Part shown: piece after piece, positions 1-10,347 of the stretch
Layout of the letters: each line of letters begins with the position of its first letter
Position numbering within the stretch: position 1 is the stretch's first letter
Assembly: GCF_000715075.1 (NCBI RefSeq)
Contig: NC_134087.1
Coordinates: 183,427,276 to 183,491,275, forward strand
DNA: 64,000 nucleotides
Origin: Nicotiana tabacum
Lineage: Eukaryota > Streptophyta > Magnoliopsida > Solanales > Solanaceae
Reading direction: 5' to 3'
Program-made: the position numbers and the translations under genes
Notes under the pieces: generated by a model
The model's input: the letters and a program-made list of their open reading frames with translations, nothing else
Told to the model about the DNA's origin: nothing
Database searches by the model: none

Positions 1-2
1 TT

Positions 3-446
3 GGGAATTCTCCAACTTCTGTGATTATCACACATAATAGAGTTCAAGAACCAATAAAAGTTAGTGACAAGAAGAGGAGAAGGATTAAAAGGGAAGTTAA
101 GGAAATTATTCGAATTCGGAGAAGTTCATCAGACCTTGAACTTGAAGAATTAAAAGGGTTTATGGATTTGGGATTTGAGTTTAGTGAAGAAGATAAAAAT
201 TCAAGATTGGTTACAATTGTTCCCGGATTGGAGAAATGGGGAAAAAGGGCAGAGGAAATTATAGAAAATAGTAAAAAGAGGGATGTAAATTCAAGGCCTT
301 ATCTTTCTGAAGCATGGGAGATTCTTGAAAAAAGAAAGATGACTAAGAAATTGTTGAAGTGGAGAGTTCCTGCTATGAACAATGAGATTAATATGAAAGA
401 TAATCTCAGAGTTTGGGCTCAAACTGTTGCATCAACTTTCAGATAA
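3..446 (+). CDS. DUF1685 family protein, C-terminal part (5' end outside window)
   Basis: The frame is open from the window edge with no upstream ATG, so this is the last exon or exons of a gene that starts to the left. It ends at TAA 444-446. The translation has the family's hallmark segment ELKGFMDLGFEFSEED followed by a VPGL motif. Next come a conserved RPYLSEAW segment and a C-terminus ending in WAQTVASTFR, all typical of plant DUF1685 proteins. The upstream part is very basic (KKRRRIKREVK). The molecular function of DUF1685 proteins is not established. No frameshift or stop is seen, so the gene looks intact as far as it can be read. It is one of only two apparently healthy host genes here, the other being H3.1 at 46261. 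Confidence 0.82.
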   Translation, partial: GNSPTSVIITHNRVQEPIKVSDKKRRRIKREVKEIIRIRRSSSDLELEELKGFMDLGFEFSEEDKNSRLVTIVPGLEKWGKRAEEIIENSKKRDVNSRPYLSEAWEILEKRKMTKKLLKWRVPAMNNEINMKDNLRVWAQTVASTFR

Positions 447-963
447 AACACAATCTTTGTACTTTCTCTCCTGTGTTTGTTCCTTTTCTACTCCTTTCTT
501 CCTTTTCATTTGTACTTCTAAGAAGTCCCGATGCAATAGTAAAAGTCATTATCGTGTAGTCACGAGATTATGGGTTCTAGTTATAAAAACAATTACCCGC
601 AAAAATGTAAAGATAGAGTTGACCCAATATGGTCCGACTCTTCATTGCACCCACTTAGAGTAGAAATTTAGTGCCCTTTCTTTTTGTTTCTAATTTTCTT
701 CACATTTTGCGGCTTAATTAGGCTTGTTGCAACTGTAAATATATGGAGATGATGAAAATCATGTACTATCTTGAGAGACAGACTTATGCTATATCGAGAG
801 GGGCCACCAATACCCGTTAAGTTTGACAAATTTTTTATGTATATATGTATATATCGTTAGAAAATAGTGATATATTTAGTAGTATGTACCCTGTTTTATA
901 TACTTTGGTTAAATTCAAAAGTATACTTGCGGCCTTCAAATTTTGGGTCCGCCTAACAACCTC
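447..963. other. 3' flank / probable 3' UTR of the DUF1685 gene
   Basis: AT-rich DNA without a supported gene. The first 200-300 bases probably belong to the 3' UTR of the preceding gene. No clear polyadenylation signal could be fixed. Confidence 0.4.
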
Positions 964-1430
964 TAGTGGCGTATGCAGGATTTTTTGTAAGTGGTGTCAT
1001 ATTTTAAAAGTGAACAAATAAACAAAACACTACTAACAATATCATATCATACCAAAAAAAACGAACACAACTCAAGTATATTACAACAACTCTTCTCGAT
1101 GAATTTTATTAAAAAAATAACCTCATTCGAAATAATACTAAATACTATTTTTCTAATATAAAGTTCCTAATAATCACTAAAAGTTCAACATCTAATCAAA
1201 TGGCTTTACAACAATTGTCACAAGAGTTTACAAAAATTGACCACTAAAATAATAAATGAAGCTTTCTAGCTTTGAACCCACGACCTATACCAGAAAAATA
1301 AGGCGCCTGACCAATTTAGCCAACCCAGTTACTTGTTTCAAGCAATGTCACTTAATATAAATTAACGTATTTTCGTTTCTGCTTTTTAATATATAAAAAA
1401 ATAAAAGCCTTAGGTAAATCCGCCCCTGAC
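964..1430. repeat. MITE- or SINE-like dispersed repeat (tentative)
   Basis: The left edge has AGTGGCGTATGCAGGATTT. The right edge has AAATCCGCCCCTGAC, whose reverse complement begins GTCAGGGGCGGATTT, so the two ends form imperfect inverted repeats. ACCTC flanks both sides and could be a target duplication. The interior has the 'gaacccacgacct' and 'aggcgcctgacca' phrases common in dispersed Solanaceae repeats. The class is uncertain. Confidence 0.4.
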
Positions 1431-2309
1431 TACCTCACTCTTTCTTCTAGTGTTCCATACAAAGATTCTACAAACTACTGATATCTTGTATCTTGATGAT
1501 TAGTTTTAATACTATTAGCGTACAAAACTTGAACTCCTTGCGAATCGTTTGAAGATATCAAAATATTCAAGGAAAAGAATCCAATCCTACCCTCATCTCC
1601 AGCCAAATCAGCTATTGAAACTTTTATAGATAATTAGTCAACAAGCACTTTCCAAACAAAAAAAAAATGCAATACCAAACCAACCCTAAAGCTTAAAAAT
1701 GTACCAAAGTGGCAAACGATCCACTTACAAGGAATACCACTTAAAAAGAGATCTGGTGACGATATAAGCAATAAATTACTAGTATTATAAAAACATTAAC
1801 TAGGGGTATAAAAAAGTGAATTATTGGCTGCATCAACAACCAGGGCAAGCTTATTCACAATAGTAAATTAATTTCTTATTAGTTGATAATCATATTCCAA
1901 CCAGTCCAAGTACTCTCGGACAAATTTGATAATTAAAGTACTCTATAAAATCCTCAATAGCCTGCCTTGCAAATCTCTAAGAAAGGGAAGTAGGTAATGA
2001 ATATACTTTAATTAAAAGAAAGGCCCCATAAAATACATTTTTGAGGTAAATGCAGTAAAGTAATGAAGCATAAAAACTACTGGAGTATGTTTACCAGTTT
2101 AATTAGCTAGATTTGAGAAAATTGAGTCGATAATAAAGAAAAGGGAAACTAACATTTCTAGAGATGCTTCTAGTGAATATTTTTTTCTGATTGATTGCAA
2201 TTTGCATGTTTTAACAATCACCATGAAAATTTCATTTCCATCTAGTGATGAACTGAAGGAAAAGTTTAATTGCTGAGAAAACTCACTAGATTTGGAAAAA
2301 CAATTGTAT
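1431..2309. other. Intergenic, no gene recognised
   Basis: AT-rich sequence with only short shadow ORFs. It ends at the ATGTA target duplication of element X (2310-2314). Confidence 0.5.
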
Positions 2310-2314
2310 ATGTA

Positions 2315-2741
2315 TGTTGACAATAAATTGAGTCGAGAAAATAAAATCAAGACAAAAAAATATTGCAACAATCGTAGTATTTGATTTCAAATAATATGAG
2401 TGTACAATCTTTGTGAATCCTCTGATTCTTCTTTCCAATAGTAAATAAATTCAAGGAGCTTGACCTTGAATCTATATTTTGTTGCCACGAATGATGATCG
2501 TGGATTCAACTAGCACGAACTTTGATTTGAACTCGTATTCCTTGAATCTTGATCTATTCTTCGTTCTTGAGCTTGAACTTGATTTCTCGGACTTGAACTT
2601 AATTGTTTGAAGGCTAAAACTTGTAGAGAAATTTGCAGCGTTTGATCCATGGGTTCTCTCTTGCTTCTTGTTATAACTTCCAGTCTCTTTTCTGAGTTAT
2701 AAAAACCCATATTTATAGTTGTGGAAGGAAAAGGTTGTGAT
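2315..2741 (-). repeat. Element X 3' LTR, distal half (cut by Ogre)
   Basis: It aligns base for base with the start of the LTR at 27350, for example the shared 'gtcgagaaaataaaatcaaga'. The match breaks at 2741, where the Ogre begins with TGTCACAC, and resumes at 25478. GTGAT (2737-2741) is the Ogre target duplication. Confidence 0.85.
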
Positions 2742-5700
2742 TGTCACACCTCCTTTTTGCGCGCCCGCCCCGAAGGATAGAATGCGCGAGGGGAGTTTTT
2801 CCAATTTAAGTGACAATATTCGAAATGAGGTTATTTATTTAATTCAGAGTCGCCACTTGGGAAAGGTTTGACTTTTGGTGTCCCAAGTCACCGGTTTATC
2901 TTGAATCCCAAATCGAGGAAATTTTCGACTTTTCCAAATGAAGTCTGCGAACCAGAAATTCTAAGTAAGGAATTCTGTTGACCCGAGGGAAGGTGTTAGG
3001 CATCCTCGAATCCCGTGGTTCTAGCACGGTCGCTTAAATTGTTATAATGGCTAAATATCTGATTTAAATACATGTTGTGACTTATGTGCTTTTATTAAGT
3101 TTAAACCGCTTTTATTATTATCATTTATTTTTATAGAATTGCAACGTCGTGAAAATGCATCTCGAACCACGTCACAATCAATGCACCCGTAGTTGTTAAC
3201 ACATTTCGACTCCGTTGAGATTTGAATTTGGGTCACATCAATGTGCACCCGTGTTTAAGAAGGTTAAATCATTAAAGGCGCGCCTAAAGCAACTAGCGTA
3301 TTGTTATTTTGGGAAGGCCGTAAAATTCGCTAAACGGCCTGTCCCGAATTCTAAGTATTTTAATATATACATTTAGAGGGCCCCGCAGCTTGTGCATTTT
3401 GTTTGTCGAGGCTCGTCTCATTTTATTCAAAAGGATAAACCTGCAGTGACTACATCTTTACTATGTCCAGTCTAAAATAGAAGAAGGAAGATACATGTCA
3501 ATTCAAGTATATGCTTTGGGCCTAATTCTTATCAATTTCTGATTAATTATTTATAAAGTAAAAAAACGTCATACTTTATGAGAAATGTTCTAATTTGACA
3601 AAGAAATTACATGACAAAATGCTATACTTATATCCAAAACATCTCTTGAATTGAATTCAAACTAGACTCATTTAGGCTAGATTAAGGGAATTAACCCACT
3701 AGGCATTATTACCACTGGGGGTTCGAACGTGCTCCTATATACTGCCTAGCGGGTCCTGATGAAAGAAACTAAAATAAAACAGAACATCATTGTGTAAGGT
3801 GGAAGTATTCTATCCTATGCATATCATTATAGCTAAACAGGAATCCGGTCAGTCACTATGTCAAATATTTGTACATTCTACGTACTGTACCATTACTTAA
3901 CTCATATCAACAAACAACTATAAACTAAGATACAAGAGGCTAAAACTCAGTTAAGTATTAACTAACTAGATTTTTTTTGCTATTGAATTACACACTAATC
4001 AATTTATACAAAGAAATCAATAGACCATGAGCATTACAAACAGACATTTAAACTTCTTCAAACTCCTTTCATTTCATGCTTTCGAACTGTTACAGTTTAC
4101 ACCAACATGGGACTTGAAATATGTACCTGAATACTGAATACTGAAATGCAAAGAAGAAGTGGAAGCAAAGGGGTCAGCAGCAGCAGAAAGCAGAACAACA
4201 GCAGCAACAACAAACGAGGCAAGTAGAATTAAGAAAACAACTAGACCAAGTTCCAGAGTAAACCAACAGACAACCAGCAGACTCAATTGGATTTAGAAGA
4301 AATCAGTGTTGAACAAACAGATCAAGGCTAGTGAAATCAAGACAACAGAGAAGAATGCAATTTCTAGTTTTGTCTGTCTGAGTTAATCAGACAAAGTTCT
4401 TTTCCAGTTTTCTGTTTTCAGAACTTCACTCTTCTAAAAGTGTTCCCTCTCAATTCACTCTGTTCTTATCAATGTCTGTCTTTGTGTGTGTCTCTATTTC
4501 TCAGAACTTCAGCCCTCAATGATTCAGTCTGAATCCCCTATGTCTGTCTCTCTAATCAGATGTCCTCCTTCCTATCTCTCTCTCTAAAACTGATGGAAGT
4601 CCTCCCCTTTTATAAGCCTAAAGTCATCCCTTTAACAGCCTGTTTAGACCATCAGAATACCCTCCCATGTGCTGCCCCTTTTCAGTTTCCACTTAGCTAA
4701 ATAAGTATAAACAAAACCCCATGATATTCCCTTGGCAGGCTTACCTTTAGTAATGTTTATTATTTCTGAAACTAAAGTAGGGTGTGGGCAGCAGGATGTA
4801 GTCAGTCTGACAGCATATGCTGTCAAACTATTTAATTCAAAAAGCCCTTAGGCAGGGCACAGGCTGTTCACAAATGCACATGTTGTGCACAAGTGCACAT
4901 GCCCTCCAATTTCAAAACTGTAACTGAACAAAACATTGATTTTATATTTCTGATTCAAATTAACAATTATAAGCACTAGACTCAGTTCTTAATTGATTCA
5001 GGCAATGTTTAACTGCAGCAGGTCAATTTGTTATTGTTCAGATAGTTAAAACTAATTGACGACATATGTCGACTCGACTATATTAATCATAACAGGTACA
5101 ATCGTAGCCAAAATCAGACATTTAAAAGTATCAAGCACATGATTTGAATTATACTGACTAAGCAGAATTGTACTCGAGGAATCAGTTAATCAGTTCAAAT
5201 TTGAAGCTCAATTATTCGCACAGCACATACACATATACACATTATCAGTAACAAGTAGAAGAAAGAAACAATCAAACACAAAGGCTCGGGCAAGGTGGAC
5301 AGGACACAGTTAATAAAACTCAAAACAACAGATTTCACCAAACATGAACAGCTTTTAGAACAATCACATGGACTAAAACAAATAAAGAAAAGAAAGCAAA
5401 CTCACCTTAAAACCCGAAAAATCAAAAAATCTTAACTTGGATTCGAACAGACCTTTCTTAAGGCTGAACGGACTTTAATCGAAGTGTTTCTCAGATGAGA
5501 AACACTTCGATTAAGGTCCATTAGGCCCTAACCTCTTGGCTTAACAGGTACGGACCAGGCTTGGGGTTTTTAGGTTTTGTGGAAGGTAGATTTGGAACTT
5601 GGGCTTCCAGGGTTAGATTCGGACCAAACCAAACATGGTTTGGTCACGAGGGGGGTCCGAGGGTTGTCTGGTATGAATCTAAGGCAGATCGGTGTAGATC

Positions 5701-6644
5701 GAGTTTTGCTCGAATCTTCAAATGAAGATTCGAGGACCTAGAGGATGATTCGAACTAAACGGACTACAGATCCATGTTCAGGGTGTCAAGGTGGTTTTAG
5801 GGTGTTAAGGTGAAGGTCATCGGCGTTCATGCCGCCGGCTTTCATGGTGAAGGGGTACAGAGGCGGCTCTAGGGTTTGGGGTTCTTGTGAAGATGATGAA
5901 GGCTGAGGTTCGGATAGGGGGGCAGGGTAAGGTTACGAGCTTATATAGTTAGTGGGTAGGTGGATCCTGGCCGTTGGATGAGATGTGATGAAGGGCCAGG
6001 ATCCTTCGACTAACAGGGAACGACGTCGTTTCAAGGGTAAAGGGTTAGGGTCGGTCCGGGTGAGACGGGTCGGGTCTGTTAGTGGGTTCGGGGTGAGAGA
6101 TCTTGGCCGTTGATCTTTCAGAGATCAACAGCTCAGATCAGCCTGGATTAAAACGACGTCGTTTGTATGTTCTCGGAGTAGGCTGGTCACGGACCGGGCA
6201 GGCCTGGGTTTTGGGCTTAGTTTGTTTGGGCCAATTTGTTCAAAATTGGCCCAAGTTCGGAAAAAAGATTTTTTTTATTATTTTATTTTCTTCTTTATTT
6301 TAAAAACAAACCTAAGTAAATCAAATTAAAATTAAATAAACACTTAATACAATTATTTGCACACACATTAAAATATTTCAAAACAGGTAAAATCAAATAA
6401 AACAAAAATCACGGACCAAGATGCCTATTTATGATTTTCTATTTAACAACCGGATTATGGTTCAAATTACGCATGACACATACATTTTTTGTATTTTGTT
6501 TTAATAAAATAAAATGGGCAAAAATCGTAAATAATTAACAAAGTGCCATGTAAAAATCCAAAAATTGTATAGCAGGACCAATTGTTATTATTTTTTATTT
6601 CTTTTGGAGCGATTGTCGCGCGAAACAAAAATCACGTGCTCACA
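2742..6644 (-). repeat. Ogre 3' LTR (3903 bp)
   Basis: Nearly identical to 21568-25472 over its full length. It begins TGTCACACC and ends GTGCTCACA on the plus strand. Because the element reads on minus, this is the downstream (3') LTR. ORFs inside it (for example at 4074, 4644 and 6103) recur in the other LTR and have no protein features, so I do not call them. Confidence 0.93.
5470..5519. repeat. Long hairpin in Ogre 3' LTR
   Basis: A 50-base inverted repeat whose 25-base arms match at 24 positions with essentially no loop, centred on TCAGATGA. The same hairpin lies at 24297-24346 in the other LTR. A second perfect 12-bp hairpin (ctcgaatcttca, 2-base loop, tgaagattcgag) follows at 5709-5734 and 24536-24561. 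Confidence 0.7.
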
Positions 6645-6659
6645 GCTGCCCCTCTTTGT
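6645..6659 (-). other. Ogre polypurine tract
   Basis: The minus strand reads AACAAAGAGGGGCAGC directly before the 3' LTR start TGTGAGCACG. The purine-rich AAAGAGGGG core adjoining the LTR is the expected plus-strand primer. Confidence 0.7.
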
Positions 6660-7379
6660 TCGGAAACACGAAGAGTTTTCGTGCAAAGATAAAGTGAGCG
6701 TGTATGAGCGATTTTTGCCTATGGACTACTCCGTGTGAAGCATGTTTTTGAAAGATCTGACCGAATCTTGCTTCAAAGATTTCCTACATATCCCGGGCTA
6801 AACAGGAATCAGGTCAATGTAGTTCGGGAAAATTTTGGTAGCTGGGACTACCATGGGATTGCAATGCTTGCTGTTACTACTGTTGCTGTTGTCACTGCTG
6901 CGTCACTGACCGCCTTATTACAACCAAAGAAAAATTGAAACTGAACTAAACACTTATATGCATGTCAACTGCTAGTTACAAGATTCCTATTTATGATTCT
7001 TTTGCAACTTGATCTTGGGTCTTAGCTGATTCTGCTTGTAGACTCCGATCTGAATCTTGATGCTTGCAAGTTGTAGGCGCCTATTTATTTCTGCGATACT
7101 GAATAGGACGGGGTTGGTAGAACTCGGGACCTTGATCAAACCTTTGAACGATCCGCCTCTCGCCTTTCCGAATATCTCGGGACATCTTCTTTTTGTCTTT
7201 TTCTTCTTAGATTCTGAGTTGAGACTCATCTCGTGGGTCATTTCGATCCGTGTGGCTCGAGGTTAGACCTGCGGGAAAAACAAACGAACGAAATTTTTTG
7301 CCCCAATTTCACTAGGAATATTTCGTGAATTATTCGCCAAGAAGTTCATAAAATTGATGAAAGAGGATATGAATGCCTA
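6660..7379 (-). other. Ogre 3' UTR, distal part
   Basis: Non-coding sequence between the polypurine tract and the tandem array. ORFs at 6735, 6987 and 7057 lie here on both strands and resemble no domain. Nothing else is recognised. Confidence 0.5.
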
Positions 7380-8656
7380 ATTCAGGGTTGGAGCCCTAAT
7401 ACCGACTAGCTGGGGAGAAGTTCAGTTTTAGAGTTGAAACTCTAATACTGACCAACTGGGGAAAAGTTCAGTTTGGGGTTGGGGCCCTAATGCTGACTAA
7501 AGGAAAAGTTCAGTTTAGGGTTTAAAACCCTAATGCTGACTAAAGGAAAAAAGTTCAGTTTAGGGTTTAAAACCCTAATGCTGACTAACTGAAAAGTTCA
7601 GTTTAGGGTTTAAAACCCTAATGCTGACTGAAAGGGAAAATTCAGTTTAGGGTTTAAAACCCTAATGCTGATTGCATGGAAAAGCTCAGTTTAGGGTTTA
7701 AAACCCTAATGCTGGCTGAATGGAAAAGCTCAGTTTAGGGTTTAAAACCCTAATGCTGGCTGAAATGGAAAAAGTTCAGTTTAGGGTTTAAAACCCTAAT
7801 GCTGGCTGAAATGGAAAAAGTTCAGTTTAGGGTTTAAAACCCTAATGCTGATTGCATGGAAAAGCTCAGTTTAGGGTTTAAAACCCTAATGCTGGCTGAA
7901 TGGAAAAAGTTCAGTTTAGGGTTTAAAACCCTAATGCTGACTAAAAGGAAAATTCAGTTTAGAGTTTAAAACCCTAATGCTGATTGCATGGAAAAGCTCA
8001 GTTTAGGGTTTAAAACCCTAATGCTGGCTGAAAGGAAAAAGTTCAGTTTAGGGTTTAAAACTCTAATGCTGACTAAAAGGAAAATTCAGTTTAGGGTTTA
8101 AAACCCTAATGCTGATTGCATGGGAAAGCTCAGTTTAGGGTTTAAAACCCTAATGCTGGCTGAATGGAAAAAGTTCAGTTTAGGGTTTAAAACCCTAATG
8201 CTGACTAAAAGGAAAATTCAGTTTAGGGTTTAAAACACTAATGCTGATTGCATGGAAAAGCTCAGTTTAGGGTTTAAAACCCTAATGCTGGCTGAATGGA
8301 AAAAGTTCAGTTTAGGGTTTAAAACCCTAATGCTGACTAAAAGGAAAATTCAGTTTAGGGTTTAAAACCTAATGCTGATTGCATGGAAAAGCTCAGTTTA
8401 GGGTTTAAAACCCTAATGCTGGCTGAATGGAAAAGCTCAGTTTAGGGTTTAAAACCCTAATGCTGGCTGAAATGGAAAAAGTTCAGTTTAGGGTTTAAAA
8501 CCCTAATGCTGACTAAAAGGAAAATTCAGTTCAGTTTAGGGTTTAAAACCCTAATGCTGACTAAAGGAAAAATTCAGTTTAGGGTTTAAAACCCTAATGC
8601 TGATTGCACGGAAAAATTCAGTTTAGGATTTAAAACCCTAATGCTGATGGCTGGGG
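7380..8656. repeat. Tandem array of palindromic telomere-like units in Ogre 3' UTR
   Basis: About 29 units of 42-46 bp. The core unit holds TTAGGGTTTAAAACCCTAA, two 9-base arms (TTAGGGTTT and AAACCCTAA) around a single A, so every unit carries a plant telobox on each strand. About 21 units have the perfect palindrome and the first three are diverged. The linker after the core comes in three types: attgcatgg, ggctgaatgg and actaaaagg. Through most of the array they cycle in that order, giving a higher-order period of about 130 bp. Variable tandem repeats are known in the 3' UTR of Tat/Ogre elements and can seed satellites. Spacing and head-to-head layout rule out a true telomere. Confidence 0.92.
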
Positions 8657-10174
8657 ACAAAATTCGAGAACAACCACTGACTTCTTTTTTTGAATTTTCT
8701 TATTTTAGTAAAAGAATAAAAGGGAGTTTCGTGGAAACTTACCTTTCGAGTGAATTCCTTATTGCCAAAATGTTTCTTGTACCTATGTACCTTCTTCTTT
8801 GGGCGACACCTGCTTCTTGCACGGTTGTCTTGGATTAAGCCTGTTTGAACTTTTCAGACAAAGAACATTTGTTAGTTCGGAAATGACGGTCGGTTTGGTG
8901 ACCTTGATCGTTTCCGGTTGCTTTGTTGCGTCTTCATTTCTGTTGCGAAGTCCCGCCATTGATTTGATTCATATGTCGGAACCTTTTAGACTGCTCAGGC
9001 TTGCCTTTCCAGATTCTGTGATAATTTGCCTCGTAAGGCTCTTTTTCTTTTCTCTTTTTTTTTTGTGTGTCCCGTTTTGCTTGGAGGTTCTCAACGGGGA
9101 TTTTATTGGGGGTATTCTGTACAAAAGGAAGTCCTATGGGGGAATATTTACAAAGTGTATTCTATGCTGGGTAATTGTTTCGCAGTGGGCTTGCTAGGCT
9201 TGGTTGGGGTAAGATCTTCGGGGAATTTTTACAAAGGGACTCGCTGGGATGTGCTGGGGAAATTCCAACGGGGATTTTTTTTTATATATATATTGGGGGG
9301 ACTCTGTGGGAGATTGTACAAGGAGGGACTCTGTGGGGATTTGCACAGAGGGAGACTCTGTAGGGATTCGTCTGAAGGCGGACTTGCCGGGGGAGATTTC
9401 TCTCTTTCCTCTTTACTTTAAACACCATTGAACATCATGATTCATCAGGCTTGGGCAATCGTACCAACGAAATGAGGCGTTTTCCTTCATGAGACGGGAT
9501 TCCGTGCAAACAAACCTGCCACCTGCCCTTTCCGGTGTATCCTGAACTTGGGGTTAAAACATAAAGGGGATTCGAAGAGAAGCAAAGAAAGGAGAAAACA
9601 AATTTCAGGAAGGGAGTGTCCCTTTTGGGACGAGAAAGACTTATCTGAGGAAGATAACGCTGGCTTTAAATGACATGACATGCTCTTTGGACTGGACGCC
9701 TGACCTTCCATGAACTTGCGTTTCCCTGAACCAGAACGGATCTGTGATTCCAAACCGGTGGAGCTTTGCCGAGACCTTCTTGGGGTGGAGTCATTCTTCT
9801 TCGGCCAACAGCGCCCTTTGCGGGTTTTCGCCAGCTGACCTCTCTCATTTCTCTTCCTGTCATCGCTTGATAGCACTCTTTGCGAGTTTTTACTAAACAA
9901 GCTCTCTCATTTTGGTTTCTCTACTCCCGTCGCCTCGTGGTGCCCGAAGGTTTTCACCGACGAGACTCTCTCATTTTTTCTTTCTCGATTCAGAGTGTGC
10001 AGGTCTTCCATTTGCGACACTTATTGGTTTCTCACTATCTTTGGTAATTGATCTGAAAGCTTGTGCTTGGTAAAGAGAGGCAGATGATACTAACTTCCAA
10101 ACTGCTCGACCTGCCCCGGTTTCAATTTCAGGGTGAATGAGATTTTATTGTTGGTGTGACTGAACCTCAGGGAG
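8657..10174 (-). other. Ogre 3' UTR, proximal part, with degenerate repeats
   Basis: No gene. Around 9095-9385 there is a loose G-rich repeat of about 35 bp (recurring gggactctgtggggat phrases). Around 9815-9985 there are about three loose units of roughly 70 bp, each ending in ctctctcattt. Several overlapping ORFs at 8799-9431 and 9487-9900 are by-products of these repeats and have no domain. Confidence 0.55.
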
Positions 10175-10221
10175 AGGCTGCCTACGTATCCTTTCGGAAT
10201 CAAGTCAAACGTAGTTCAGGC
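10175..10221 (-). ncRNA. Candidate structured RNA motif, copy A (after pol)
   Basis: In the element sense this reads GAACTACGT, a conserved TGACTTGATTC stretch, a small hairpin (CC, loop GAAA, GG), then GATACGTAGGCAGCC. CTACGT (10209-10214) pairs with ACGTAG (10182-10187). It lies about 130 bases downstream of the pol stop. Copies B, C and D keep the outer stem and bulge while the inner hairpin changes sequence but stays paired. A structured RNA or conserved cis element is my inference. Confidence 0.45.
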
Positions 10222-10347
10222 CTCAATCAATGTTTTTTTTTTTGTAAGCGGCTCAAAGGTTTGTAGAGAGAATTGGGTAGTGTTTGGGGAGTAGTGGGGA
10301 ATAAAACCTTCGTCATTTCGAATGCGTCAAGACTACTGGAGTATAAT

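Noticed and set aside
3745..3775. Hammerhead ribozyme core (CTGATGA then GAAA) in the Ogre LTR
   Set aside because: Only two bases separate the two core parts, leaving no stem II, and no partner strands for stems I and III were found.
4074..4286. Small ORFs inside the Ogre LTRs (also 3051, 4644, 6103 and their copies at 21877, 22901, 23471, 24931)
   Set aside because: Present only because the LTR is duplicated. No family resemblance, and similar changes do not respect codons.
7380..8656. CRISPR-like array or true telomere
   Set aside because: Regular repeats and TTTAGGG-like motifs are present, but units are adjacent without unique spacers, the motif is head to head every 43 bp, and the array lies inside an Ogre 3' UTR in a plant genome.
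8799..9431. Overlapping plus-strand ORFs with hydrophobic stretches
   Set aside because: They lie in several frames of G/T-rich degenerate repeats in the Ogre 3' UTR and have no domain.
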